64,000 nt of DNA from Chloroflexota bacterium (GTDB lineage Bacteria > Chloroflexota > Anaerolineae > Aggregatilineales > Phototrophicaceae). Position numbers and translations under genes: made by a program. Below are positions 7,396 through 15,532 of the stretch, piece by piece. Each line of letters starts with the position of its first letter. Within the stretch, counting starts at the first letter, position 1. The notes below the pieces were generated by a model, which worked only from the letters and a program-made list of their open reading frames with translations, searched no databases and was not told the origin of the DNA. The stretch is from positions 111,821 through 175,820 of the forward strand of contig JAPOXG010000112.1 of assembly GCA_026707225.1 (NCBI GenBank). Direction: 5' to 3'.

Positions 7396-9528
7396 ATGTC
7401 ATACCCGATATTGGTTTTGCGCAGTCTTGCGCTTCTGTTCGCTCTAACCGTCATGTCGCTCGACCAGCCGGCATTCGCTCAGAGCGCGCTGCGGATTGGC
7501 GTCATCGACGCGGCAGACGGTTCGATGGTCAAGGGCGCGCAGCTAGCCGCGCGACAGATTAACGACGAGGGCGGCATCGTGGCGGCTGATGGCGCCGCCT
7601 TCAGCTTGACAGTCGTGCACACGCCCCCGGACAATATGGAAATCGCCATTGCCAATATGGGTCAGGCAAGCGTCGTCGCTGTCATCGGACCGGCGCGCGA
7701 TGAGCTTGTGACGCGCTACATGACCCAGTTGCAGGCGCTTGACGTTCCGGTCATCACACCGGCAACCGGCGACACCGTCCTGCTGCAAGATAATTCGAAT
7801 CGGATCTTTCGCAGCCGCGCGCGAGGCAGCGTCACGACCGCCGCCCTGTCCGACTATCTGGTAAACGCGCTGGGGATCCGTAGCATCCGGACAGTGCAAC
7901 TCGACCGAGCCAGCACAGTCGCTCTGATCACCTTGGCGAATGCGCTCTCGCCTTATGGCGTTAGCCTCTCAAACACGCTTGTCAATGAGATCGAGCTAGA
8001 CGCGGACGCCATCGCCCGCGACATCATCGAATCCGATCCGGACCTGGTCGCCATCTACGGTCCGCCGCTGGCTTCGGCCCAAGTGTACAATCGATTGCGC
8101 GCCGCCGGCTACTCGGGCGCGATGGTCTATGACCAGGCGGACGATCCCGCGTTTTCCAATATCGTGCCAGCGGATAATCTTATGGGAATCATCGCCGCCG
8201 ACACCTGGTCGCCATCGCTTCGGGACGCCGCTAGCGAGGCTTTCGTGCTGGATTATGCGCGCGCCTTCGGTCAACTGCCTGACGCTCTCGCCGCCGCCAG
8301 CTTTGACGCGACTCGCGCAGTCGCTGCTTCCATCGCTGGCTTTGGCAGCGTCAGCGAGAATCTGGCCGTGCTAAGCCGTTTCCGAGGCGTTCAAGGCCAG
8401 CTGAATCCAGCCGATCTCGTTCACGGCGAGCTCAGCAGCAACGCGGTGGTGACCCGGCTGAACGAGCGCGGCACGGCGAATGTCGTCGCTCGCTATCGCG
8501 GCGGAAGACGGATCAGTGAGGGCGCGCCGCTCGTGGCTTGGGAATCCCCCACACCGGCGCCAATTCCAACGCTCGCTCCGACTTCGACTCCATCGGGCCA
8601 TACCCTGGTTGTCCAGAGCCCGGTACAAAATGTGCGGAGCGGGCCCGGGCTGCAATTTGATGTCATCGGTCAATTGCCAAGCGGCACGCAAGCTCGCGTG
8701 CTCGGGGCCACTCCCGACTACGTCTGGCTGGTCATTGATTTCCAGGGCCAATGGGGATGGCTGGCTTCTTATCTGGTCGAAACCTTCGGCAACCACGCGC
8801 TCTTGCCGGTGATTCAGCCGCCGGCCTCGCCCACGCCAGCGCCAACTTCCACCGCGGCGCCTTCGCGTGATCCCGATCTTGTCGTCCTGCGCGTGGATCC
8901 GCCCCGAATCATCCTGGACCAGCCCGTGACTGTCAGTGTCACAATACGCAATCAAGGTTTAACCGCCGCCGGACCATTTGCCATCGCCACCTCTTTCCAG
9001 CCAGGCGACCGGTACGCTGGCTTAAATTCCGCTGGCCTGGATGCCGGCGAACAAACCACCCTGCAACTGAGCCAGATCCTCAGCGGCGCGACCGGCCCGC
9101 AGTCGGTCATCATTGTCGTTGATCTCAATGAACAGGTTCCGGAAGGCGCTGCGGGCGAAGCCAACAACCGCGTCTATGCTTACAGCTACATCGCTGACCG
9201 CGCCATTCTCGCCAGCGGGACGACGACCATCGGCGTCGGCAATATCGACCTGGACGGATTCGGCTACCCAGACCTTACCTGGAGCGGCGCCGACCTGATT
9301 GCGCTGGGCGAGGCGGGCATGTATTTGCTGAATGACGTTAGCTCAATCGGCCATGTTCATTACGATGCCGTCGACACATCGCTGGCCACGCTCACGTCGC
9401 TGCCCTTGGCTCTCTTAAACGGCGCGGTACTTGGACTGCGCACCGCCGACGGCCATCACGCCGTCCTGCAGCTGATCAATGCGACGCGAGACGGAACAAT
9501 CACTTTCGACTACCGCGTGTACCGCTAG
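7396..9528 (+). CDS. Secreted receptor-like binding protein with SH3 and CARDB-like modules
   Basis: A 710-residue exported protein. The ATG at 7396 places a standard signal peptide at residues 1-29 (cleavage near PAFAQS); a longer start at 7372 is possible. Residues 31 to about 350 look like a periplasmic-binding-protein type I fold, as in branched-chain amino-acid receptors (RIGVIDAADGSMVKGAQLAA, then SVVAVIGPARDE). A Pro/Thr-rich linker (about 384-400) leads to a bacterial SH3 domain (about 402-465, NVRSGPGLQFDVIG), a second linker, a CARDB-like beta-sandwich (about 495-598, with IRNQGLTAAGPF) and a C-terminal domain I do not recognise. The order suggests a surface protein that binds a small ligand and contacts the wall. 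No transporter genes flank it, so sensing or adhesion is as likely as uptake. Confidence 0.85.
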   Translation: MSYPILVLRSLALLFALTVMSLDQPAFAQSALRIGVIDAADGSMVKGAQLAARQINDEGGIVAADGAAFSLTVVHTPPDNMEIAIANMGQASVVAVIGPARDELVTRYMTQLQALDVPVITPATGDTVLLQDNSNRIFRSRARGSVTTAALSDYLVNALGIRSIRTVQLDRASTVALITLANALSPYGVSLSNTLVNEIELDADAIARDIIESDPDLVAIYGPPLASAQVYNRLRAAGYSGAMVYDQADDPAFSNIVPADNLMGIIAADTWSPSLRDAASEAFVLDYARAFGQLPDALAAASFDATRAVAASIAGFGSVSENLAVLSRFRGVQGQLNPADLVHGELSSNAVVTRLNERGTANVVARYRGGRRISEGAPLVAWESPTPAPIPTLAPTSTPSGHTLVVQSPVQNVRSGPGLQFDVIGQLPSGTQARVLGATPDYVWLVIDFQGQWGWLASYLVETFGNHALLPVIQPPASPTPAPTSTAAPSRDPDLVVLRVDPPRIILDQPVTVSVTIRNQGLTAAGPFAIATSFQPGDRYAGLNSAGLDAGEQTTLQLSQILSGATGPQSVIIVVDLNEQVPEGAAGEANNRVYAYSYIADRAILASGTTTIGVGNIDLDGFGYPDLTWSGADLIALGEAGMYLLNDVSSIGHVHYDAVDTSLATLTSLPLALLNGAVLGLRTADGHHAVLQLINATRDGTITFDYRVYR

Positions 9529-9533
9529 ACTGC

Positions 9534-10478
9534 CTATTTCTCGATGGTTCTGACATTTCCGTCAGCGAGCACAATGTCGACAAATGTCGTGCGATATGCC
9601 TCTACCTGCACACGCTCCTGATACGCCAGCGCGTCATTCTCGTCCAGCACCACGATCTCATACTCGTCCGCGAGCAGGTCGCCCGCCACGAAGTTTTCTC
9701 GCCAAACCGGATCGGAATTCACTTCCTCGCCGCCGTAGGTAAATACATCGCGGCTGCCGAGAGTCGAGGTCGAACGCACCGTCAAGCGCTTGCCCGCGAT
9801 CGGGTCGCCATCCTGATTGCGCAGGGAACCCACAATCATCCCATGTTCGAGATAATGCTGCAGCCAGAGCTCTGGATTGCGCGTTTGCCGATAGTCAAAT
9901 GGATCGCTCACCCGCACCTCAAAATGCAAATGCGGACCGAGGGCAACGCCAGTCGAACCGACCCATCCCAGGCGCGATTGGTCACCCACGACTTGACCCG
10001 TTCGCACATGGATCTTTTCCAAGTGCCCGTATAATGTAAAAAGCTGACGTCCAGCCAGCGAATACAGATTGTGCGCCAGAACAACCACATTGCCGTAATA
10101 ATCCAGTTGAGGTCCCAGCAACGTTTTCGAGTCATCGCCGGCGAAGACCACCCTCCCCGCTTTGGCCGCGTACACCGCCGTATTTCGCTCGTTCACGAAT
10201 TCTACGCCGAGATGCACCGAGCGCGTATTCAAGCGCGTATCCCCATAAGCGTAGGCGCGGGCGATCCAATGATTGTTGTCCTCCGTCAATTCGATCGGCC
10301 GGTGAAGGATATTGTGTTCGACCCTTTCAACCGCCACGATCTCGGTTGCGGAGAACGGAACCAGATTGAGCGTCTCGCGCGTCGGGGTGGCGTCCTGCGA
10401 CAAGGCGCGCCAAGCCCAGAGCAGAACCGTCAAAGCCAGCCAGAGTTTGCGCCAACATGGATAAAATCGCCGATTCAT
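9534..10478 (-). CDS. Secreted M23-family peptidase
   Basis: An exported 314-residue protein with an N-terminal hydrophobic signal segment (LWLALTVLLWAWRALS). The LytM/M23 domain spans about residues 85-195. The HLHFEV motif carries the catalytic and zinc histidines, and GDQSRLGWVGSTG precedes it as usual. The first zinc motif, normally HxGxD, reads HLGVEF here, so a glutamate replaces the aspartate. A beta-rich C-terminal extension of about 100 residues (from GSLRNQDGDPIAGKRLTV) resembles a carboxypeptidase-regulatory-like domain. M23 enzymes cut peptidoglycan cross-bridges; some relatives only activate other hydrolases. It converges on the receptor-like gene, 5 bases from it, and follows the lipoprotein gene, probably as an operon. 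Confidence 0.87.
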   Translation of the reverse strand: MNRRFYPCWRKLWLALTVLLWAWRALSQDATPTRETLNLVPFSATEIVAVERVEHNILHRPIELTEDNNHWIARAYAYGDTRLNTRSVHLGVEFVNERNTAVYAAKAGRVVFAGDDSKTLLGPQLDYYGNVVVLAHNLYSLAGRQLFTLYGHLEKIHVRTGQVVGDQSRLGWVGSTGVALGPHLHFEVRVSDPFDYRQTRNPELWLQHYLEHGMIVGSLRNQDGDPIAGKRLTVRSTSTLGSRDVFTYGGEEVNSDPVWRENFVAGDLLADEYEIVVLDENDALAYQERVQVEAYRTTFVDIVLADGNVRTIEK

Positions 10479-10488
10479 TACCAGCCTG

Positions 10489-11193
10489 TTATCCGCTCGC
10501 TATCGAAAACTCAGTGACGCCTTGCGCCTCGCCATCGGCATACAGCGTCGCCGCATAGTCGCCGGGCAGGAAGGGGAAAGCGACCGGCGTCGCGTAAAAC
10601 CAAATGCATACCGATGAGCGCGAGAAATCGGCCAGCCACTCCACACGATAGACGCTGCGCCCATTGAACAGCCAATCCACTTCAAACAGTGTGCCCGATT
10701 GCAAGGCCGAGACGCGTGCCGTGACGTAAATGTGTTCATCGCTCGGGCGAAACTGGCTCACCGGCCCGCTCGAACAACCGCTACCGGGATCGGTGCCGCG
10801 CGCCGTCGAGAGATCTGTGACGCGCATGGTCGAATCGAGCGGCCGCTGCGCCGTTTCGTCATCCATCATATCGTCGTCCAGCGAACTGCCCATATCTTCC
10901 GCGCTCACCACAACCGCCCGCACCTCTGGCGTGCCCGTGTGATGCGCGCGCAGCGTCGCGCCCAAAGCCCCATTCACCGCGGACAGCCGGGCAATGCGCG
11001 TCCCAGCCGCGGCAATGGTCTCGACCGCCATGACCTTTTCTTCAGTCGCGGCCGCGCGAATCGAGTCGTTTTCCGCTGCGTATTCCGTCAAGTCAGTATC
11101 AATTTCCGCGACGGCGTCGTCGCCGCTGAGCGCCTGGCAGCCCGCCAGCAATAGCAATCCGCCTAAACAAAGCGCGCTCGTGATTCTCCGCAC
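10489..11193 (-). CDS. Predicted lipoprotein, unknown function
   Basis: I do not recognise the family. The frame is open further upstream, but a GTG at 11193 is the best start: GGAAGG lies 9 bases before it and it puts the signal peptide VRRITSALCLGGLLLLAGC directly at the N-terminus, with lipobox LLAGC. A perfect -10 (TATAAT) lies upstream of this GTG and downstream of the longer frame's start, which supports the choice. The mature part has an Ala/Asp-rich helical stretch (about 20-75), an acidic loop (SLDDDMMDDE) and a C-terminal beta-rich domain of about 90 residues. It sits just upstream of the M23 peptidase gene, so an envelope role is likely. Confidence 0.75.
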   Translation of the reverse strand: MRRITSALCLGGLLLLAGCQALSGDDAVAEIDTDLTEYAAENDSIRAAATEEKVMAVETIAAAGTRIARLSAVNGALGATLRAHHTGTPEVRAVVVSAEDMGSSLDDDMMDDETAQRPLDSTMRVTDLSTARGTDPGSGCSSGPVSQFRPSDEHIYVTARVSALQSGTLFEVDWLFNGRSVYRVEWLADFSRSSVCIWFYATPVAFPFLPGDYAATLYADGEAQGVTEFSIASG

Positions 11194-11245
11194 CAATGCT
11201 TCGCCTTCCAGGCAATACCTCTGCGCACAGTACTCAGCCGAAAAC

Positions 11246-11251
11246 ATTATA
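11246..11251 (-). promoter_or_regulatory. -10 element for the lipoprotein gene
   Basis: On the minus strand this reads TATAAT, a perfect -10 hexamer. No good -35 is visible at 16-18 bases. A start near 11239 would give a 5' leader of about 46 bases before the GTG at 11193. Confidence 0.38.
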
Positions 11252-11408
11252 TCCATTCGCAGAGGACTGTGGTGAATGCGACTCGATGCCGCAAGAACAA
11301 AACTTGGCAAGTCTTGACGAATTATAGACTTGTCCAGGCAATCCAAACTGCTCAGTGTCTTCGGTGACATAACGCGGCAACTGACTTAGACGCCCACTCA
11401 CTCGGCGC

Positions 11409-11437
11409 TTGAAGAAGACGGCTCTCTCTGTTAACAT
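11409..11437 (+). promoter_or_regulatory. Possible promoter for tRNA-Arg
   Basis: TTGAAG (11409-11414) and TAACAT (11432-11437) are 17 bases apart, four of six matches each. A start at about 11444 would fall 5 bases before the mature tRNA. Confidence 0.4.
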
Positions 11438-11448
11438 GTGGGCAGATT

Positions 11449-11520
11449 GCCCCCGTAGCTCAGGGGATAGAGCGCTGGTTTCCGGAACCAGGCGCACAGG
11501 TTCGAATCCTGTCGGGGGTG
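11449..11520 (+). tRNA. tRNA-Arg (anticodon CCG)
   Basis: The 72-base sequence folds as a full cloverleaf. The acceptor stem is GCCCCCG/CGGGGGT with a G-U pair at 1-72 and G as discriminator. The D arm is GCTC-AGGGGATA-GAGC. The anticodon stem CTGGT/ACCAG holds loop TTCCGGA, so the anticodon is CCG, reading arginine codon CGG. A 4-base variable loop and T arm ACAGG-TTCGAAT-CCTGT follow. The CCA end is not encoded (CAC follows). It stands alone between convergent-side genes. Confidence 0.97.
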
Positions 11521-11570
11521 CACGGCAACTGGCGTCGGTTCTGGTAAATGTGAAGCTGGCGATTGTCCAG

Positions 11571-12836
11571 TCAGACAGCGAGTTGATTTCTAAATTCGCC
11601 CATGTTAATAACTGTCTTTCCCCGCCGCGATTCCTCCGCCGCGAAAGCCAGCAGATGACTCTCCAGCGACGCGCGCGCGGTGGTCACGCTGTCGTCTGGC
11701 TGCCCCTTTAGCGTGTTGACAAAGCTGCGCACGATGCCGTAATCGCCGCCGCCGTGGCCGCTGCTGTCGCGGGCAATCACCGGCACATCTTCGACTTCCC
11801 CGCTCAAGTGATGGTGCAACCGTATCTCGTGACCGCGCGAAGAAAACTTTCCATATAACGTCGCCTTGGCGCCATCCCAGCGCATCGTACGGCATTCTTC
11901 GTCGCTCTGCCCGTTCATGACCAGCGTGACAGTCGTGCCATCTTCCATCTCCATATTCACCGTCTGATGATCAACCACGTCGTTGTCGCATTGATAGACG
12001 CATCGACCGTACCAATCCGTCTTCAGCTGCTCCAGCCTTGCCGCCCCGGTCGGGACGTAGGACACAGCATTCTGCGGCCAGCCTTCGCCATCGCGGGCAT
12101 AGCGTTTCGTCGCCTCATACTTGCAAGTGTCCGCCGCCGGGCAAGGATCCGTGCAGCGCTCGGTCGCGCCTTCGGGCGCATTCTCGGGGCGGAAGTGAAT
12201 CAAACTGCCAAAAGACTGAAGCCAAGCCACCTTCTGCTGCAATATCCACAATAGAACATCAAAATCGTGGCAGCACTTGCACAGAATCATCGGCCCGGAG
12301 GTCGCTTCCTGGCGCCAATTGCCGCGAACAAAGCTATGCGCCATGTGGTAATAGATCAAGTTCTCGCGGTGGCTGACGCTGATGACCTTGCCTAATTTCC
12401 CCGACTGCACAACCGCGCGCAGCGCCTGCCAGAAAGGCGTGTAGCGGAGGACATGGCAAATCTGCAGCAATCGCCCCGTTTCTTCCGCCTTTTGCACCAG
12501 ACGCAGGTTTTCTTCCAACAGCGGCGCCATCGGCTTCTCCAGCAGCACATCATAGCCCAGGTCCAGCATCCCCATCGTCGACTCGAAGTGCATGCGGTCC
12601 ATCGTGCAATTGATGACGGTCGGCGCCAGTTGACGGCCGCTCGCTAGCAGCGACTGCCAATCGTGAAAGACCATCTCAGGCGCGATCTCATGTTCGCTCA
12701 AGAAGCGCTCGCGCCGAATTGGATCCGGCTCGGCCAAGCCTACGACCCGTAATTCGCTCGGAAACTGAGTCGCAAATCGACCATAAGCCAAACCGCGACT
12801 CCCCGCCCCTACGATAACGGTGTCAATCGCTGCCAT
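11571..12836 (-). CDS. Gfo/Idh/MocA-family oxidoreductase with Cys-rich insert
   Basis: A 421-residue NAD(P)-dependent oxidoreductase. The Rossmann domain opens with IVGAGSRGLAYGR (residues 8-20), and the family's EKP motif with the catalytic lysine is at 100-102. The C-terminal half is the alpha/beta substrate domain. Two cysteine groups are unusual: C186, C188, C189 (KCCHDFD) and C228-x3-C232-x5-C238 (CTDPCPAADTCKY), which together could bind a metal or an iron-sulfur cluster. That reading is inference. Substrates of the family are sugars, inositols and their oxidised forms, and the exact one is not readable. It is a single gene next to the tRNA and divergent from the ROK kinase gene. Confidence 0.88.
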   Translation of the reverse strand: MAAIDTVIVGAGSRGLAYGRFATQFPSELRVVGLAEPDPIRRERFLSEHEIAPEMVFHDWQSLLASGRQLAPTVINCTMDRMHFESTMGMLDLGYDVLLEKPMAPLLEENLRLVQKAEETGRLLQICHVLRYTPFWQALRAVVQSGKLGKVISVSHRENLIYYHMAHSFVRGNWRQEATSGPMILCKCCHDFDVLLWILQQKVAWLQSFGSLIHFRPENAPEGATERCTDPCPAADTCKYEATKRYARDGEGWPQNAVSYVPTGAARLEQLKTDWYGRCVYQCDNDVVDHQTVNMEMEDGTTVTLVMNGQSDEECRTMRWDGAKATLYGKFSSRGHEIRLHHHLSGEVEDVPVIARDSSGHGGGDYGIVRSFVNTLKGQPDDSVTTARASLESHLLAFAAEESRRGKTVINMGEFRNQLAV

Positions 12837-13015
12837 AGGTCTTTCTCCCGCGCTATCTCGCCGACCGCCATGCTGATTCTACCGCATATCGGCGCCGCAT
12901 ACCGCGAGCCGCCCGATGAATGACCATCAGCTTGGCGCGAATGCGACTGTCAGCAACCGTCGCTTGCTGTTAGATTTGAGTCAAAGGCGCCTGACAAATT
13001 CCAAGAGGCATATGA

Positions 13016-13972
13016 TTGGCGGAAGAACTCACCATCGGTCTTGACATAGGCGGCACAAAAATGGCCTTCGTCGTCGCGGACCGCCACGGCAACATTCATC
13101 ATGCTTCATCGCTGCCAACAGAGGCGCAGGCCGAATTCACTCACGCGCTCAATCGAATCGCCGGGCACTTAAATTCGCTCATTGCGCGATTCATAAGCGT
13201 CCGCGGAATAGGCGTCGGCGTTCCTGGTCCCGTTGATTCCGACCGCGGCATCGCCTTGCATGCCGCCAATCTCGGTTGGCGGAATGTCGGCCTGCGCGAC
13301 GCCATCGCCGAGCGGCTTTCCCGTCCACTGCCGATAGTCCTGGAAAATGACGTCAACGCAGGCGCGATTGGCGAACAGCTTTTCGGCGCGGCAAAGGGCA
13401 TCTCAATTTGTCTCTATCTAATAGCCGGCACCGGACTGGGCGGCGCCGTCATTTCAAACAATCGGCTTCTGCGCGGCGCCTCAAATTCGGAAATGGAAAT
13501 CGGGCATGTTTCTTTGGATCCGATCAACGGGCTTCCATGCGCTTGCGGCCAGCGTGGCTGCTTGGAAATGACTGCTTCGGGAAAAGGCATTGTCGCCCAA
13601 GCCCTCGATCGCATCGCCGATTACCCCGATTCGAGGCTGAGCGCGCAAGCGATCACGACGCGTCAAATCATCCGACTGGCCGAAGAAGGCGACGCCTTGG
13701 CCGCTACGGTGATGAACGAAGCGGCTCAAGCGCTCGGCATCGCCTGCGCCTGGTGCGTCAACCTCTTCAACCCGTCTCTGATCATCGTCGCCGGCGGTCT
13801 CGCCCGCGCCAGTTGGCATCTGCTGGAGAAGCCGCTTCTGCAATCCATGCGCGCGCGCTGCTTGCCAATAAACGCCGAAGCAGTCACCGTATCACTGTCT
13901 AAATTGACCGATGGGGCATTGGGCGCCTCCGCCCTCGTTTGGCACAAAGAAGAACAGACGAATCGATCATGA
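13016..13972 (+). CDS. ROK-family sugar kinase
   Basis: It is expected to phosphorylate a hexose or aminosugar with ATP (glucokinase, fructokinase or N-acetylmannosamine kinase type). The start is a TTG at 13016 with AGAGG about 8 bases upstream; the nearby ATG at 13012 is out of frame. The phosphate loop DIGGTK is at residues 10-15, the catalytic aspartate is Asp112 in ENDVNAGA, the second phosphate loop is GTGLGG (138-143), and the zinc-binding ROK signature has His164 and C175-x-C177-G-x2-G-C182. There is no DNA-binding N-terminus, so it is a kinase and not a NagC-type repressor. Its stop overlaps the start of the next gene (ATGA), so the two are translationally coupled. Confidence 0.93.
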   Translation: MAEELTIGLDIGGTKMAFVVADRHGNIHHASSLPTEAQAEFTHALNRIAGHLNSLIARFISVRGIGVGVPGPVDSDRGIALHAANLGWRNVGLRDAIAERLSRPLPIVLENDVNAGAIGEQLFGAAKGISICLYLIAGTGLGGAVISNNRLLRGASNSEMEIGHVSLDPINGLPCACGQRGCLEMTASGKGIVAQALDRIADYPDSRLSAQAITTRQIIRLAEEGDALAATVMNEAAQALGIACAWCVNLFNPSLIIVAGGLARASWHLLEKPLLQSMRARCLPINAEAVTVSLSKLTDGALGASALVWHKEEQTNRS

Positions 13973-15390
13973 GAATCGCCATCGCCGGCATCGCCACCGA
14001 GAGCTGCTCCTTCTCGCCCTTGCCGACCCAACTCGCAGATTTTCGTCTGACCCGCGCGGGCGATCCGCAATTCGCCGACCTCTATCCATTTCTGCCAAAG
14101 TTCCCGCATGTCGAATTCCTGGGCACGGTCACCGCCAAGGCAATGCCCGGCGGGCCAGTCGAAGCCTGCGCATACGAAGTACTCAAAAGGGAGATTCTCA
14201 ATAGGCTGGCTCGCCTGCGCCCGCTGGATGGACTCTATCTCGATATGCACGGCGCCATGAGCGTCAGCGGCATGGACGATGCCGAAGGCGACTTCTACAG
14301 CGCGATCCGCGCGGCGCTGGGGCCGGACTGTCTCCTCTCCGCCAGTTACGACTTGCATGGCAATGCCTCCGAACGCGCCATGGCCGCTCTCGACATCATC
14401 ACCGGCTATCGAACGGCGCCTCATATCGACGTTATTCAGACGCGCGAAAGAGCGGTCCGGCTGTTGCTGCGCTGCCTGCGTGAGGGCATACGTCCGCAGA
14501 AAGCCTTCGTGAAGATCCCGGTCGGCCTGCCAGGCGAGAAGACCAGCACCGAATGGGAGCCGGGCCGCGGCATCTATCGGGCGATTGAGATAGAGATCGA
14601 CGGCGAACGCGTGATGGACGCTTCGATTCAGGTTGGATACGTCTGGGCGGACGAACCTCGTATGACCGCTTGCGCCATCACTTTGGGAAAAGACATCGCC
14701 GCGATTTCCGCTGCTGCGCGGCGTCTCGCTCAACGCTACTGGGATCATCGCGCGGACTTCCGCTTCGGCGTCGAGGCGCTCTCGGTGGACGACTGCATTC
14801 AACGGGCGATGCAAGAAACGGTTCAGCCCGTTCTCATCAGCGACTCCGGCGACAATCCTACAGCTGGCGGCGTCGGCGATGCGACCTATTTCCTGCAGCG
14901 CGCCCTATTGCTTCAGCCGCCCGATCTGGTCTACGCCAGCATTCCCGACCCCGAAGCGGTGGAGCGCTGTCTCCTTGCCGGTTTGGGCGCCAATGTCGAG
15001 TTGGAAATCGGCGGAAAGCTGGACCGGCGCCACGCGGCGCCACTGCCGGTCCGCGGTCGGGTCCTCTTCATCAAGGCTGACGATAACAACCCGCAAGTTG
15101 TGCTTAAAGTGAATGGCATCCGCATCATCCTGACAGCGCGGCGCACAGCCTTCCATCACCGCCGGCAATTTCTCGATCTGAATATCAGGCCCGAAGCGCA
15201 TCGCATCATCGCCGTCAAGGTCGGCTATCTCGTGCCCGAGCTCAAGGCGATGGCGCGCGGAAGCTATCTGGCGCTTTCGCCGGGCACCGTCAATCAAGAT
15301 ATCACCGCGCTGCCATTCAAACGCATAACCCGTCCCTGCTATCCCTTCGACCCCGACGTGGAATGGACGCCACAGGTACAGCTTTTCTAG
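13969..15390 (+). CDS. M81-family metallopeptidase (MlrC-like)
   Basis: The ATG at 13969 overlaps the ROK stop by four bases and gives the usual family N-terminus MRIAIAGIATESCSFSP; an earlier in-frame codon at 13939 lies inside the ROK gene. The 473-residue protein carries the conserved M81 blocks LDMHGAM (91-97), DLHGN (128-132), YRTAPHID (147-154) and, mid-protein, DSGDNPTAGGVGD. MlrC of sphingomonads cleaves the linear tetrapeptide left from microcystin, but most family members are of unknown substrate. A role in small peptide or amide turnover is inferred. Coupling to a sugar kinase and to a downstream oligopeptide-type transporter suggests that an imported conjugate is taken apart here. 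Confidence 0.9.
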   Translation: MRIAIAGIATESCSFSPLPTQLADFRLTRAGDPQFADLYPFLPKFPHVEFLGTVTAKAMPGGPVEACAYEVLKREILNRLARLRPLDGLYLDMHGAMSVSGMDDAEGDFYSAIRAALGPDCLLSASYDLHGNASERAMAALDIITGYRTAPHIDVIQTRERAVRLLLRCLREGIRPQKAFVKIPVGLPGEKTSTEWEPGRGIYRAIEIEIDGERVMDASIQVGYVWADEPRMTACAITLGKDIAAISAAARRLAQRYWDHRADFRFGVEALSVDDCIQRAMQETVQPVLISDSGDNPTAGGVGDATYFLQRALLLQPPDLVYASIPDPEAVERCLLAGLGANVELEIGGKLDRRHAAPLPVRGRVLFIKADDNNPQVVLKVNGIRIILTARRTAFHHRRQFLDLNIRPEAHRIIAVKVGYLVPELKAMARGSYLALSPGTVNQDITALPFKRITRPCYPFDPDVEWTPQVQLF

Positions 15391-15532
15391 CACCGCCGTT
15401 GACAGTCTGCCCGCAGCCCTGGCTCGCCCCCCCAGGCTAGATATAGCAGGACCGCCCCTGTCTTTGTTATACTAGCTACGCTTGAGCGGTTGTACGAAGC
15501 GAACGCAAATTGTAGTGAAAGAGGAGCATATG

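Noticed and set aside
11308..11332. Operator-like inverted repeat CAAGTC...GACTTG
   Set aside because: Six-base arms with a 13-base gap occur easily by chance, and its location relative to both neighbouring promoters is not convincing.
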